In this document: one piece after another, positions 33,809 through 42,484 of the stretch
Numbering within the stretch: position 1 is the first letter of the stretch
How the letters are laid out: each line of letters starts with the position of its first letter
NCBI RefSeq assembly: GCF_900100665.1
Contig: NZ_FNCS01000002.1
Span: 1-64,000 of the forward strand
Source: Pelagibacterium luteolum
GTDB lineage: Bacteria; Pseudomonadota; Alphaproteobacteria; Rhizobiales; Devosiaceae
Direction of reading: 5' to 3'
DNA: 64,000 nt
Made by a program: the position numbers and the translations under genes
Notes under the pieces: model-generated
Told to the model about the DNA's origin: nothing
The model's database searches: none
Seen by the model: the letters and a program-made list of their open reading frames with translations, nothing else

Positions 33809-34846
33809 ATGGAAGTCAAAGTCAAAAACGTCCGCAAGGAATTCGACAAGTTCCCGGCACTCAAAGACGTGTCGCTCAACATCAAGTCGGGCGAACTGAT
33901 CGCCTTGCTCGGGCCGTCCGGCTCCGGCAAGACCACCCTGCTCCGCCTGATTGCCGGGCTGGATTTCCCCAATGTCGGGGCGATCTATTTCGGCGACCAG
34001 GACGCATCGCAGAAAAGCGTGCGTGAACGCAATGTGGGGTTCGTGTTCCAGCATTATGCGCTGTTTCGGCATATGCGGGTGCTCGATAATGTCGGTTTCG
34101 GGCTCAAGGTGCGCAAGAAGGGCGATCGGCCATCCAAGGCCGAGATCGAACGCAGGGCAATGGAGCTGCTGGACTTCGTGCAGCTCAAGGGGCTTGAAAA
34201 GCGCTATCCCAATCAACTTTCGGGGGGGCAAAGGCAGCGCGTCGCACTGGCGCGGGCGTTAGCCATCGAGCCCAAGGTGCTGTTGCTGGACGAACCTTTC
34301 GGGGCGCTGGATGCGCAGGTGCGCAAGGAGTTGCGGCGCTGGTTGCGCGATATTCACGACAAGACCGGGCACACGACGGTGTTCGTGACCCATGACCAGG
34401 AAGAAGCGCTGGAGCTTGCCGACCGGGTGGTGGTGATGAGCCAGGGGCGCATCGAACAGGTCGGGACGCCCGACGAGATCTACGACACGCCCAACTCGCC
34501 GGCGGTGTTCTCGTTTATCGGAGAATCCTCAAAGCTGCCGGTGTCGATCGAAAATGGTCAGCTTTATCTCGCCGATCGGCCGCTGGGGCTCGATGCCAAG
34601 GGTGTTCCGGATGGCGAGGGGCAATTGTTTTTCCGCCCGCATGACGTGGAAGTGGTGGAGACCGGAGAGACGGCGATCGTAGGGACTGTTGTTGTCAGCC
34701 GCCGTACGGCGGGGACGCGGCAGGTGGAGCTTGAAGTCGGTGGCGCCAAGGAGCGCGTGGAGATCGAAATCCCGGTGGATCATCCAGCGACGAGCCGCAG
34801 CCGGATCGCGTTTCGGCCGAAAAAGTGGAGTGTGTTTGCGGGGTAG
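33809..34846 (+). CDS. cysA: Sulfate/thiosulfate ABC transporter ATPase CysA
   Basis: A 345-residue ATPase: Walker A GPSGSGKTT, signature LSGGQRQRVALARA, Walker B LLLDEPFGALD, H-loop FVTHDQEEA, then a C-terminal TOBE-like domain from about residue 240 (FIGESSKLPV, LFFRPHDVEV) as in CysA. The start MEVKVKNV has GGGGAG ahead; a longer frame overlaps cysW. It ends the operon; a family A repeat follows 51 bases later. Confidence 0.95.
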   Translation: MEVKVKNVRKEFDKFPALKDVSLNIKSGELIALLGPSGSGKTTLLRLIAGLDFPNVGAIYFGDQDASQKSVRERNVGFVFQHYALFRHMRVLDNVGFGLKVRKKGDRPSKAEIERRAMELLDFVQLKGLEKRYPNQLSGGQRQRVALARALAIEPKVLLLDEPFGALDAQVRKELRRWLRDIHDKTGHTTVFVTHDQEEALELADRVVVMSQGRIEQVGTPDEIYDTPNSPAVFSFIGESSKLPVSIENGQLYLADRPLGLDAKGVPDGEGQLFFRPHDVEVVETGETAIVGTVVVSRRTAGTRQVELEVGGAKERVEIEIPVDHPATSRSRIAFRPKKWSVFAG

Positions 34847-34896
34847 CGACCGATTGCGACTAGGAGAAACCTTTCATGCGCCGGACGGCGCATGGC

Positions 34897-35102
34897 TGGT
34901 CCTCGGGTGAAGCCCGGGGATGACGGTGGGGGTTTGGTTGGAGCTGGGGGGCTATCGGCGCTGCAAACACGCTCGAGATATGAGCGACTGCGCACTTGGT
35001 GAAGGCCCCCTCACCCGGCCTGCGGCCGACCTCTCCCCCTAGGGAGAGGTTGTTTTATGGCGGACGCAGCGGCAGCCTTGACCTCTCCCGCTAGGGAGAG
35101 GT
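34897..35102. repeat. Family A and family B repeats after cysA
   Basis: A family A copy (CCTCGGGtgaAGCCCGGGG then ATGACGG) lies at 34897-34926. Two family B elements follow: one at 35006-35050 (ACCTCTCCCcctaGGGAGAGGT at its end) and a perfect palindrome ACCTCTCCCgctaGGGAGAGGT at 35081-35102. They fill the space between the convergent cysA and ATP-grasp genes and could act as terminators. Confidence 0.8.
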
Positions 35103-35130
35103 GGTGACCGGGGAGAGGTTGTGCCCTCCT

Positions 35131-36174
35131 CTAAAGCGTTGCCAGTTCTCGGTTGTCGAGCTGTGCACCGTAGCCTTCGCGGATGGTCATTTTGGATTCC
35201 AGGGCTGCGATGACGGTGTCGCAGAAATTGGTGCCCATCAGCTCGGAGACGTTGTTGAGGCCGCCGGGGGTGAAGGTGTTGATCTCCAAGATCTTGTCGC
35301 CAACGATGTCGAGGCCGACAAGGAACATGCCGTCGTGGATCAATTTGGGACGGACGGCTTCGGCGACGGCCAGAATTCTGTCGCTGATCTCGACGGGCGC
35401 GACCGTGCCGCCACGGTGGACGTTGGAGCGGGTTTCGCCTTCGGCGGGGACGCGGCGGAAGGCGGCATATTTGCCATCGCGGACCAGCGGTTTACCGTTC
35501 ATCATGAAAAAGCGAACATCGCCTTCGGACGCCTCGGGCATGAAGCTCTGGGCGATGAGGTAGCCTTCTTCGCTGACGGCCTCGAAAATCTGGTTGAGGT
35601 TGGCGTCTTTCGGCGAAGCGATCTTGAAGACATTCTTGCCGCCCGAACCCTGCAGGGGCTTGATGATGACGCCCTTGCGCTGGCCGTCGATGAAATTGCG
35701 GATTTCCTCGATGCTCTTGGTGATCATCGTGTCGGGGCGGACGGACTGGGGAAAGTCCTGGAAATAGAGCTTGTTCTGGGCCTTGGCGAGACCATCGGGG
35801 TCGTTGACGACGAGCACGCCGCGCGCTGCGGCGAGGCGACCGAACAGGGCGCCGACATGGGCTGCCCATGGGTGTTCGGCGGCATCGAGCGAGGGGTCGT
35901 TGCGCAGGAACAGAACGTCGATTTCGCTGGCGTCGAAACGCTTTACTTCGCCTTTTTCCTGCAGATCCTTAAAGAGCGTGCTGGACTTCTTGTATTTGGC
36001 GGACGGCAGGGTCAGGGCGCGCACGGCGAGGCTGTCGTCGGGGCAGAGGACGAAATCGCCCGGCGTCACATAGCAGACCTCATGGCCGCGCTGGATGGCG
36101 GCGAGAGCGAGAACTGTCGTCGTATAATTGGGGGATTCGCCCTTGATGGAATTGACGAAGAAAGCGATGCGCAT
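35131..36174 (-). CDS. Glutathione-synthetase-like ATP-grasp ligase
   Basis: A 347-residue ATP-grasp protein related to GshB/RimK. An N-terminal GshB-like domain (MRIAFFVNSIKGESPNYTT) precedes the ATP-grasp fold: VIIKPLQGSGGKNVFKI (nucleotide loop), EASEGDVRFFMMNGKPLVR, and the metal-binding end GLDIVGDKILEINTFTPGGLNN. True GshB is about 315 residues and its gene is usually not in this setting. Together with the DUF1704 gene 8 bases upstream, it forms a conserved trio whose role is unknown; an amide ligase acting on a peptide or amino acid is inferred. GGAG precedes the ATG. Confidence 0.8.
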   Translation of the reverse strand: MRIAFFVNSIKGESPNYTTTVLALAAIQRGHEVCYVTPGDFVLCPDDSLAVRALTLPSAKYKKSSTLFKDLQEKGEVKRFDASEIDVLFLRNDPSLDAAEHPWAAHVGALFGRLAAARGVLVVNDPDGLAKAQNKLYFQDFPQSVRPDTMITKSIEEIRNFIDGQRKGVIIKPLQGSGGKNVFKIASPKDANLNQIFEAVSEEGYLIAQSFMPEASEGDVRFFMMNGKPLVRDGKYAAFRRVPAEGETRSNVHRGGTVAPVEISDRILAVAEAVRPKLIHDGMFLVGLDIVGDKILEINTFTPGGLNNVSELMGTNFCDTVIAALESKMTIREGYGAQLDNRELATL

Positions 36175-36182
36175 GGGTGCTC

Positions 36183-38048
36183 CTATGCGTTGATCATGTC
36201 GAGGGGAGAGAGGCCGGCACGGGCTTTTTCGAGACGCTCCGACGCTCCCTTTTGCGTGAGGAACCGCGGCAGGATGCGGGGGGATTTGAGGAGGCCGCGA
36301 CCGCCCAGCTCCTGCATGACGGGGAAATGGGATGCGGCGACCTTGCCCATCCAGAAGGGGTCGAGGCTGCCGCCGCCTTCCAAATGGGCGAGAATTTCCA
36401 AGAGACCGCGCAGATAAACGGCATCCTTGGCCAGCCCGCCACCACGATAGACGCGCAAAGTGAGGGTGAAGGCCGTGCTTTGGGAAAAGCCGTAATCGCG
36501 GGTCATGGCGTTAAACGTGGTCTGGAACGGCGCGCCGTCGAGCATCATGGAACAGGCAATGACGCGGGCCGCGATCAGGCGCAGGCGCGCGGGAGTCATG
36601 CCGCCGACGAGATATTCGGCGAGGACGGCGAGGCCCTCCTGCAGCCCCTCATAGCCGGCAAGGCCGGAGCGGAAGAGGCGCAGGCCCTGGGCGGAACCGT
36701 TGAAATAGGTAAGCAGATGGACGCCGACTTCGTGGCTCAACAAAGCCTCGACGCGGCCCTTGGGCATCGACATGCCGTTGGAGATCAGGAGGCGCCGTCC
36801 CGTGACCATCATGCCCGAGGGGAGATCATCGCGGAGTTCGATGGCTGCGTTGAAGGTCGGATCATCGCCGGCATAAGCGGCGATCATGGCGTCGGCCCGC
36901 TTCTTGACGAGCGCGGTGCCGACCTGTGTGGTGTCGGTGGCGCTGCCGGGGCCGCATTTATCGAGGATGGATTTGGCCGCTTTGAGCAGAGAGGGCTCGA
37001 TCGAGCCGTACAACGCGCGACCGAATTCGCGAAAACGCGGGGTTTCGCGCGAGGCTATCATCGAGAGTTGTAGATCGAGTTCCTGGCGCTTTTCTTCGTA
37101 GAGGCGCGAGAGGACGGGATCTTCGAACCTGTCGAGATCGATCGAGTACAGCGCGCGCTTCTGGCGGTCCACGCTGGCGGTGAGCGGGCGATAGAGAAAG
37201 CGCGGGGTGCGCTTGCAGCCGCTTTCCACGAACTGCTCGTGCGCGGGGCGCGCATTGATCGGGGTGACCGAGAGCAGGAAATCGAAGGACTGTGCGACCT
37301 CGTCGATGGCGCGGTCGGCGCGGGTGACCGTGTCGATGAAGACCTGGCGGCCGAGTGCGCGATGGGTCGCGGGCTTCATGGCCCCGGTCTTGCGGGCAAA
37401 GGCGGCGCTGGCCTGGAGCAGCGAATCCACCATGTTCTCGATGACGCGTTCGCGCAGGTCGGGATAAACTGTGTCTGCATCCGGCGCGCGGTAGATGGGC
37501 GCGAAGGCGACGTGCAAGGCCGGCAAATCGGTGAGGCGAGCGACCAGCGGGGCGGACTTTCCCGTGGCGAGGGCGGATTTGGAGACCTGGGGCAGACGGA
37601 ATTTGACGTCTGTCGACTGGATGGCTGTGGCCATCGCGGCAAGAGCCGACTGGGTGGCGTCGTCTTCGGAGGCCGCCAATTCGATCTCGAATGGCGGGAG
37701 GTGGGCGGCGTCTTCTGCGAGGTGGTCTTTTTCGAGTTCGCCGATTTCGATGACCAGGAAAGCGCCAAATTTTTCGGTCATGGCGGCGCTGACCTGCGCA
37801 ATGATGGCGCGGGCTTCTGACTGGTTGCGGAACAGGAGATAGGACGCATTGGCCGAGGCAACGGCGCGAGCAGCCTCGCGGACGCGATCGAGGCGGTGGA
37901 TGACGAGGAAGGGCAGCGCCCGGTCGATGTGCAGGCGCGCACCGCGCCCGAGGTCGCAGCGCAGGGCCTCGCCGTTTTCAAGCGCAGCGGCGATGGTTTC
38001 GGCGAGGGGCCGGTTCTTTTGAGGCGTCGGCTTGCGTTTTGCCGTCAT
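36183..38048 (-). CDS. DUF1704/QEGLA-motif zinc metalloprotease-like protein
   Basis: A 621-residue protein of the DUF1704 family, named in databases for its QEGLA motif and labelled 'flavohemoglobin expression-modulating' on little evidence. Metal ligands can be read: HEVGVH with His439, Glu440 and His444, and the QEGLA glutamate Glu471, 27 residues later, giving an HExxxH...E zinc site. The eukaryotic relatives KIAA0895L/MATCAP are carboxypeptidases that remove the C-terminal tyrosine of tubulin. The bacterial substrate is unknown. There is no signal peptide, so it is probably cytoplasmic. Start MTAKRKP; it overlaps the upstream amidohydrolase gene by 4 bases. Confidence 0.85.
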   Translation of the reverse strand: MTAKRKPTPQKNRPLAETIAAALENGEALRCDLGRGARLHIDRALPFLVIHRLDRVREAARAVASANASYLLFRNQSEARAIIAQVSAAMTEKFGAFLVIEIGELEKDHLAEDAAHLPPFEIELAASEDDATQSALAAMATAIQSTDVKFRLPQVSKSALATGKSAPLVARLTDLPALHVAFAPIYRAPDADTVYPDLRERVIENMVDSLLQASAAFARKTGAMKPATHRALGRQVFIDTVTRADRAIDEVAQSFDFLLSVTPINARPAHEQFVESGCKRTPRFLYRPLTASVDRQKRALYSIDLDRFEDPVLSRLYEEKRQELDLQLSMIASRETPRFREFGRALYGSIEPSLLKAAKSILDKCGPGSATDTTQVGTALVKKRADAMIAAYAGDDPTFNAAIELRDDLPSGMMVTGRRLLISNGMSMPKGRVEALLSHEVGVHLLTYFNGSAQGLRLFRSGLAGYEGLQEGLAVLAEYLVGGMTPARLRLIAARVIACSMMLDGAPFQTTFNAMTRDYGFSQSTAFTLTLRVYRGGGLAKDAVYLRGLLEILAHLEGGGSLDPFWMGKVAASHFPVMQELGGRGLLKSPRILPRFLTQKGASERLEKARAGLSPLDMINA

Positions 38049-38908
38049 GTCACCGCCTTGAGTTTTTCGCTCAGCACGGGAAGCGTGGCGGTGATGGCGG
38101 CGCGAAACTGATCGAGATGGCTGAGCGAGGGTTCGCCGGTCCATTCGTCCATGAAGACCTTCTTGAATTCGATGGCGATGGCGCAGCCGGTTTTGGGGAA
38201 GCGCTCGTGGACGAAGCGGGTCTGCTCTCCCCTGCCCTCGAAAGCGACGTTTTCGCGCACGTCGATGGGAGCGCCATCGACGGATTGCGCGGCAAGGGCT
38301 TCGAGGAAGGGATCGAGTAGCGGGGCCCAGCGGTCACGATCCATCGAGAAGGTGCCGATGTTGATGACCGGCGCCTTTTCGGGATCGGTCGGTGTGGCGT
38401 CGGCGCCGTCGCGGCGGTGATTGTAGGAGTGGATGTCGAGAAGGATAAAGCCGCCATGCATGGCCTCGAGACCCGCCAGGGTCTGTTCGAGCATGGCGTA
38501 ATAGGCGTCGTGAATGGCGAGGGACGCGTCGACCTGTGCTTGCGGGAGCGTGTCGTGCCAGACGTTAAGGCCCCAAGCCTGGTCGGGGCGCAGATAGACG
38601 GCGGCGTCGCGGGCGCGGTTGAGGTCGATTTCGAAGCGCGAGCGGTGGAAGATGACGCGGTTGGGGAGGTCCCGGATGAAATATTCGGTGAAGGGGTCTT
38701 CTTCGCGCAGGCGGCCATCTTCGGGGAGCGCGTAGTGGGGCGTGAGGTCCGGGCGGGTGTGGTGGCCGTTGTGGATGGCGGTGCCGATGATGGGCGAAGC
38801 GCTACGCTCGACGGTCCAGAGGGGATCGGCGGTCGTGACAACATGTCCGGTGCGCGCGGCAAACTGCTGGTGCGTGGTCAAAGGTCCGGTCTCAATGGCT
38901 TTAATCAA
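38045..38908 (-). CDS. N-formylglutamate-amidohydrolase-like protein
   Basis: A 287-residue FGase-family protein related to carboxypeptidase-type zinc hydrolases. Likely motifs are GTAIHNGHHTRPDL near residue 42, RFEIDLNRARDAAVY, and LLDIHSYNHRRDG, where the His residues are candidate metal ligands. HutG-type enzymes split N-formylglutamate to glutamate and formate, but no histidine-degradation gene is nearby, so this member probably acts on another N-acyl amino acid or peptide. It leads the three-gene unit. The start is uncertain: TTG at 38908 without a clear ribosome-binding site. Confidence 0.8.
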   Translation of the reverse strand: MIKAIETGPLTTHQQFAARTGHVVTTADPLWTVERSASPIIGTAIHNGHHTRPDLTPHYALPEDGRLREEDPFTEYFIRDLPNRVIFHRSRFEIDLNRARDAAVYLRPDQAWGLNVWHDTLPQAQVDASLAIHDAYYAMLEQTLAGLEAMHGGFILLDIHSYNHRRDGADATPTDPEKAPVINIGTFSMDRDRWAPLLDPFLEALAAQSVDGAPIDVRENVAFEGRGEQTRFVHERFPKTGCAIAIEFKKVFMDEWTGEPSLSHLDQFRAAITATLPVLSEKLKAVT

Positions 38909-39040
38909 AAATTCGGGCGTTTGGCCCGTGCGTGCCGATGAGAACGGATGAGGTCCGGGGTGGTTCCGGGGGATCGGTTTTGGGGGAGTTTCGGGTGGGG
39001 CTCAGCCGGGCGGGTGAGGGCTGGGTGGGCGCTCTGTGGG

Positions 39041-39135
39041 TTCTGGTTCGAGCCCGAGGATGACGGTTGGGATGGGCTGAGGGTCTCTTTCCATCGATCG
39101 CTTGCGCCCGCCTTCTCCCACGAGGGGAGAAGGCG
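39041..39135. repeat. Family A and family B repeats upstream of the amidohydrolase gene
   Basis: A degenerate family A copy (GGTTCGAGCCCGAGGATGAC) at 39041-39066 and a family B palindrome CGCCTTCTCCC-acga-GGGGAGAAGGCG at 39109-39135. They occupy the 251-base space between the glgX stop and the amidohydrolase start and may serve as the glgX terminator. Confidence 0.75.
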
Positions 39136-39159
39136 AACAGCGACAAATCAGTGCCAGAT

Positions 39160-41223
39160 TTAGTTTACGCGGGCGAAGGCCATGACGGTTTGCCAAGGGA
39201 CAGTAATGGCGCCAGAGGCGGAGTCTTCGCAGGCGACGTCGTCACGGGAGGTGTCGATGCGAAGGATCCAGTCGCCCTCGGGCAGGGTAAATTCGCAGTC
39301 ATCGCCTGCGTTGAGGATGATCAACACGTCGCCTCCCAGGGAGGCGCAAATGTTGAGGCCGAAGCAGCGGAGGTCGCCATCCTGCCAGGCGCCGTCGGAC
39401 ATGATTTCGCCCGAGGGGTGGAGCCATGCAGCGGTCGGCTGGACGTCGGGTTCGTCGGTTTCAGCCACGGTGAAGCGGGCCTTGGACAATTGCATCGACT
39501 TGCGGAACGCTGCGAGTGCGGCGACCGCGTCGACAAGTTCGGGGCGCGCCGCGGACCAGTCGAGCCAGGAGATCTCATTGTCCTGGCAGTAAGCGTTGTT
39601 ATTGCCATTCTGGGTGTTGCCGAATTCGTCGCCAGCCAAGATCATCGGGACGCCCTGGCTCAGAAGGACCGTGCCGAGCATGGCGCGGGCGCGGCGGATG
39701 CGGGCGGCGATGATGTCCTGGTTTCCGGTCTCGCCTTCCTCGCCCATATTGTCCGAGATGTTGTGGTCGTGACCGTCATTGTTGTCTTCGCCATTCGCCT
39801 CGTTGTGCTTCTGGGTGTAGCTGACGGTGTCCCACAATGTGTAGCCATCATGAGCAGCGACGAAGTTGACGCTGGATGTGGCTGGGCGATGGCTGTGATT
39901 AAACTGCACGGGTGAGCCGGCGAGGCGTTCGGACATGGCACCGATGAGGCCGGGATCCTTGCGCCAGAAGCCGCGCGTGTCGTCGCGAAATTTGTCATTC
40001 CATTCGCGGAACGGCCAGCGGTAACCGCCAACCTGATAGCCGCCATCGCCGATGTCCCAGGGTTCGGCGATGAGTTTTACGCCGCCGAGGACCGGGTCCT
40101 GACGCAGGGCGTTGAAGAACGAGCCATCACGCTCGAAACCTTCGGATTCACGACCGAGGGTGGAGGCGAGATCGAAGCGGAAGCCGTCGACATGCATAGC
40201 CTGCACCCAGTAGCGCAGGCTGTCGAGCACCATGCGGAGGACCATGGGGTGCGCGACGTTCAATGTGTTGCCGGTGCCGGTGGTGTCGAAGCTGTGGCGC
40301 TTGTTGTCCGAGAGCAGATAGTAGCTGGCGTTGTCGATGCCGCGGAAAGACAGGGTCGGGCCGAGTTCGTTGCCTTCGCAGGTATGGTTGAAGACTACGT
40401 CGAGGATGACTTCGATGCCGGCAGCGTGGAATTTCCTGACGGCCTCCTTCACTTCGCGGATTTGGCCGGTGTGAAGGTATGGCGCGTGAGGGGCGAAGAA
40501 CGAAAGGGTGGAGTAGCCCCAATAGTTCGAGAGACCCTGATCGACGAGATAGCGGTCATTGGCAAAGGCGTGGACGGGCAAGAGCTCCACGGCGGAGACA
40601 CCGATGTGCTTGAGGTGTTCGATGAAGCCGTCTGTGGCGAGGCCCTTGAAGGTGCCGCGAAGCTCTTCGGGCACGTCGTCGCGCTGCATGGTGAGGCCGC
40701 GTACGTGGCCCTCATAGACGAATGTGTCCTGCCAGCGGGTGCGCAGGGCCTCGTCGGTGTCCCAATCGAAAGCCGGGTCGGCGACGACGCCCTTGGGCAT
40801 GAAGGGGGCGCTGTCGCGCTCGTCGAAACTCAAGTCGTCTTCGCCGATGGTGTAGCCGTGCAGCGCGTCGTCCCATTGGACGGCGCCTCGCAGTTCGCGG
40901 GCGTAGGGGTCGAGCAGGAGCTTATTGGGGTTGAAGCGGTGGCCCTCTTCGGGGGCGTAGGGGCCGTGGACGCGGTAGCCATAGACCTGGCCGGGCTTGA
41001 TGCCCGGGAGATAGCCGAACCAGATGCCGCCTTCCATGGCGGGGAGATCGAGCCGGTGGAGCTCGGTTTCACCGGTGGGATCGAACAGGCAAAGCTCGAC
41101 GCGTTCGGCGTGCTCGGAAAAGAGCGCGAAATTGGTGCCCTCGCCGTTATAGTCGGCGCCGAGAATATCGGCGCGCGCAGAATGCAGGTCAAAGACCGGC
41201 TTTTCGTCAAGGGTTTTAAGCAT
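39160..41223 (-). CDS. glgX: Glycogen debranching enzyme (isoamylase type)
   Basis: A 687-residue GH13_11 enzyme. A CBM48 domain occupies about residues 15-110 (GTNFALFSEHAERVELCLFD). The catalytic triad is visible: nucleophile Asp351 in VDGFRFDLAS, acid/base Glu387 in LIAEPWD and Asp459 in FVAAHDG. It hydrolyses alpha-1,6 branches. In an operon with treZ and treY it supplies linear maltodextrins, the role called TreX elsewhere. The start overlaps the GlgC-like gene stop by 8 bases. Confidence 0.93.
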   Translation of the reverse strand: MLKTLDEKPVFDLHSARADILGADYNGEGTNFALFSEHAERVELCLFDPTGETELHRLDLPAMEGGIWFGYLPGIKPGQVYGYRVHGPYAPEEGHRFNPNKLLLDPYARELRGAVQWDDALHGYTIGEDDLSFDERDSAPFMPKGVVADPAFDWDTDEALRTRWQDTFVYEGHVRGLTMQRDDVPEELRGTFKGLATDGFIEHLKHIGVSAVELLPVHAFANDRYLVDQGLSNYWGYSTLSFFAPHAPYLHTGQIREVKEAVRKFHAAGIEVILDVVFNHTCEGNELGPTLSFRGIDNASYYLLSDNKRHSFDTTGTGNTLNVAHPMVLRMVLDSLRYWVQAMHVDGFRFDLASTLGRESEGFERDGSFFNALRQDPVLGGVKLIAEPWDIGDGGYQVGGYRWPFREWNDKFRDDTRGFWRKDPGLIGAMSERLAGSPVQFNHSHRPATSSVNFVAAHDGYTLWDTVSYTQKHNEANGEDNNDGHDHNISDNMGEEGETGNQDIIAARIRRARAMLGTVLLSQGVPMILAGDEFGNTQNGNNNAYCQDNEISWLDWSAARPELVDAVAALAAFRKSMQLSKARFTVAETDEPDVQPTAAWLHPSGEIMSDGAWQDGDLRCFGLNICASLGGDVLIILNAGDDCEFTLPEGDWILRIDTSRDDVACEDSASGAITVPWQTVMAFARVN

Positions 41224-42382
41224 TTCGGTTTTCCATGGCGGGCCGGAGGCCGGCGGGGCTGAAAGTATTGCGCGATGCGCGGCGCAAAGTCACCATGGTT
41301 GTCGGCGAGCGCTGTTCGGCGCGGCGGTCTAGCATGGGTTGGGTGATAAGGATGGTGCCTTCCGCGGTGCGGCGGAACCATTTGCGGTCTTCGAGCGGGT
41401 CTTCGCCAACGACAAGGCCCGGTGGCAGTTTGGCGCCAGGGGCGACAATCGCGCGCGACAGGCGGACCCAGCTCGATGTCGTAGCGCCGGGCATGACGAT
41501 GCTATCGGCGCCGAAACGCCATTTATGGCCCGATTGCGGGCCGGGGAGCACGACGGGAGGCGCGGCGGCGAAATCGAGATGGGCAAGGCGCAGGGCATCG
41601 AGGGTCCCGACATCGCGCCAATAGGATTTGCCGGTGGCCGTGGATGGCGGCAGGCGCCAGGCGTTGGCACCCCCCTGCTCTACGGCGTGCGGGATGATGT
41701 GGTGGCCGAAATCGGTTGCGTCTTCGTCTTCGGCAAGAGCGCTTTGCAGCCAGGCACGCGAGAAGACGTAGATGCCCATGCTGGCGAGCGATTTGTCGGG
41801 CTGACCCTCGATAGACGGCGGATTGGCGGGCTTTTCGTGGAAGGCGATGATGCGGCCATCGGCGCGCGCGTGCATGACGCCGAAACCGGATGCCTCGGCA
41901 CGCGGGACCACGTCGACGGCGACGGTCACGTCGGCGCCCGAGCGGCGGTGATCGGCAATCAGCGCTCCATAATCCATCTCATAGATATGGTCGGCGGCAA
42001 GGACGAGGATTTCGGTCGCGCCAAGGGCTTCGATTTCGGCCCAGTTGCGGCGCACGGCGTCCGCGGTGCCGAGGTAAGCGTTGCGGCCATCGCGAAGCAA
42101 AAGATTGCCTTGGGGGAAATGGCCGGCCCAACGGTGGGGCAAGTGGGCATGGAGCGTATCGGGTGCGAACTGAGTTGCGACGATAAGACTGGACAGGCCG
42201 GCACGAGCAGCATTGGCCATTGAAAAATCGATGATACGATTGGCACCGGCGAAGAACACCGCAGGCTTGCTTTCCGCGACGGTCAACTCATGAAGCCGGG
42301 TGCCCTTGCCACCGGCGAGCAGAATGGTTGCAACACCGGAAAGATCGGTGTCGGCGGACGGAGATTGCAGCGCAACGGTCAC
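41216..42382 (-). CDS. glgC: Glucose-1-phosphate adenylyltransferase-like protein, shortened
   Basis: A 388-residue GlgC-family nucleotidyltransferase (family usually 400-430). The catalytic domain keeps ILLAGGKGTRL, ESKPAVFFAG, RIIDFSMANA, YLGTADAV, ADHIYEMDY, AFHEKP and YWRDVGTLDAL. The C-terminal left-handed beta-helix is visibly short between LDFAAAPPVVLPGP and IVMPGATTSSW, where the canonical protein has several more coils, yet the end GEDPLEDRKWFRRT is normal. GGK-F-R in the phosphate/effector region is replaced by AGANR, so allosteric control may be altered. The GTG start at 42382 has GAGGA eight bases ahead; a TTG 15 bases upstream is alternative. Confidence 0.85.
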   Translation of the reverse strand: MTVALQSPSADTDLSGVATILLAGGKGTRLHELTVAESKPAVFFAGANRIIDFSMANAARAGLSSLIVATQFAPDTLHAHLPHRWAGHFPQGNLLLRDGRNAYLGTADAVRRNWAEIEALGATEILVLAADHIYEMDYGALIADHRRSGADVTVAVDVVPRAEASGFGVMHARADGRIIAFHEKPANPPSIEGQPDKSLASMGIYVFSRAWLQSALAEDEDATDFGHHIIPHAVEQGGANAWRLPPSTATGKSYWRDVGTLDALRLAHLDFAAAPPVVLPGPQSGHKWRFGADSIVMPGATTSSWVRLSRAIVAPGAKLPPGLVVGEDPLEDRKWFRRTAEGTILITQPMLDRRAEQRSPTTMVTLRRASRNTFSPAGLRPAMENRNA

Positions 42383-42400
42383 GCGAGCGGTCCTCAAATG

Positions 42401-42477
42401 TTGAAAAGCCCGACGACATATGTCCGGCGCTTTTCAAACGCGGCTTTGACGCGCCGGTTCCGGTGCGCTGCGGTCAA
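42401..42477 (-). promoter_or_regulatory. Two tandem hairpins between treY and the glgC-like gene
   Basis: The 102-base gap holds two inverted repeats: TTGAAAAGC...GCGCTTTTCAA at 42401-42437 and TTTGACgCGCCGG-tt-CCGGtGCGctgcgGTCAAA at about 42444-42477. Together they cover most of the space ahead of the GTG start. No long U-tract follows, so processing or attenuation is more likely than simple termination. Confidence 0.5.
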
Positions 42478-42484
42478 AATTGAC

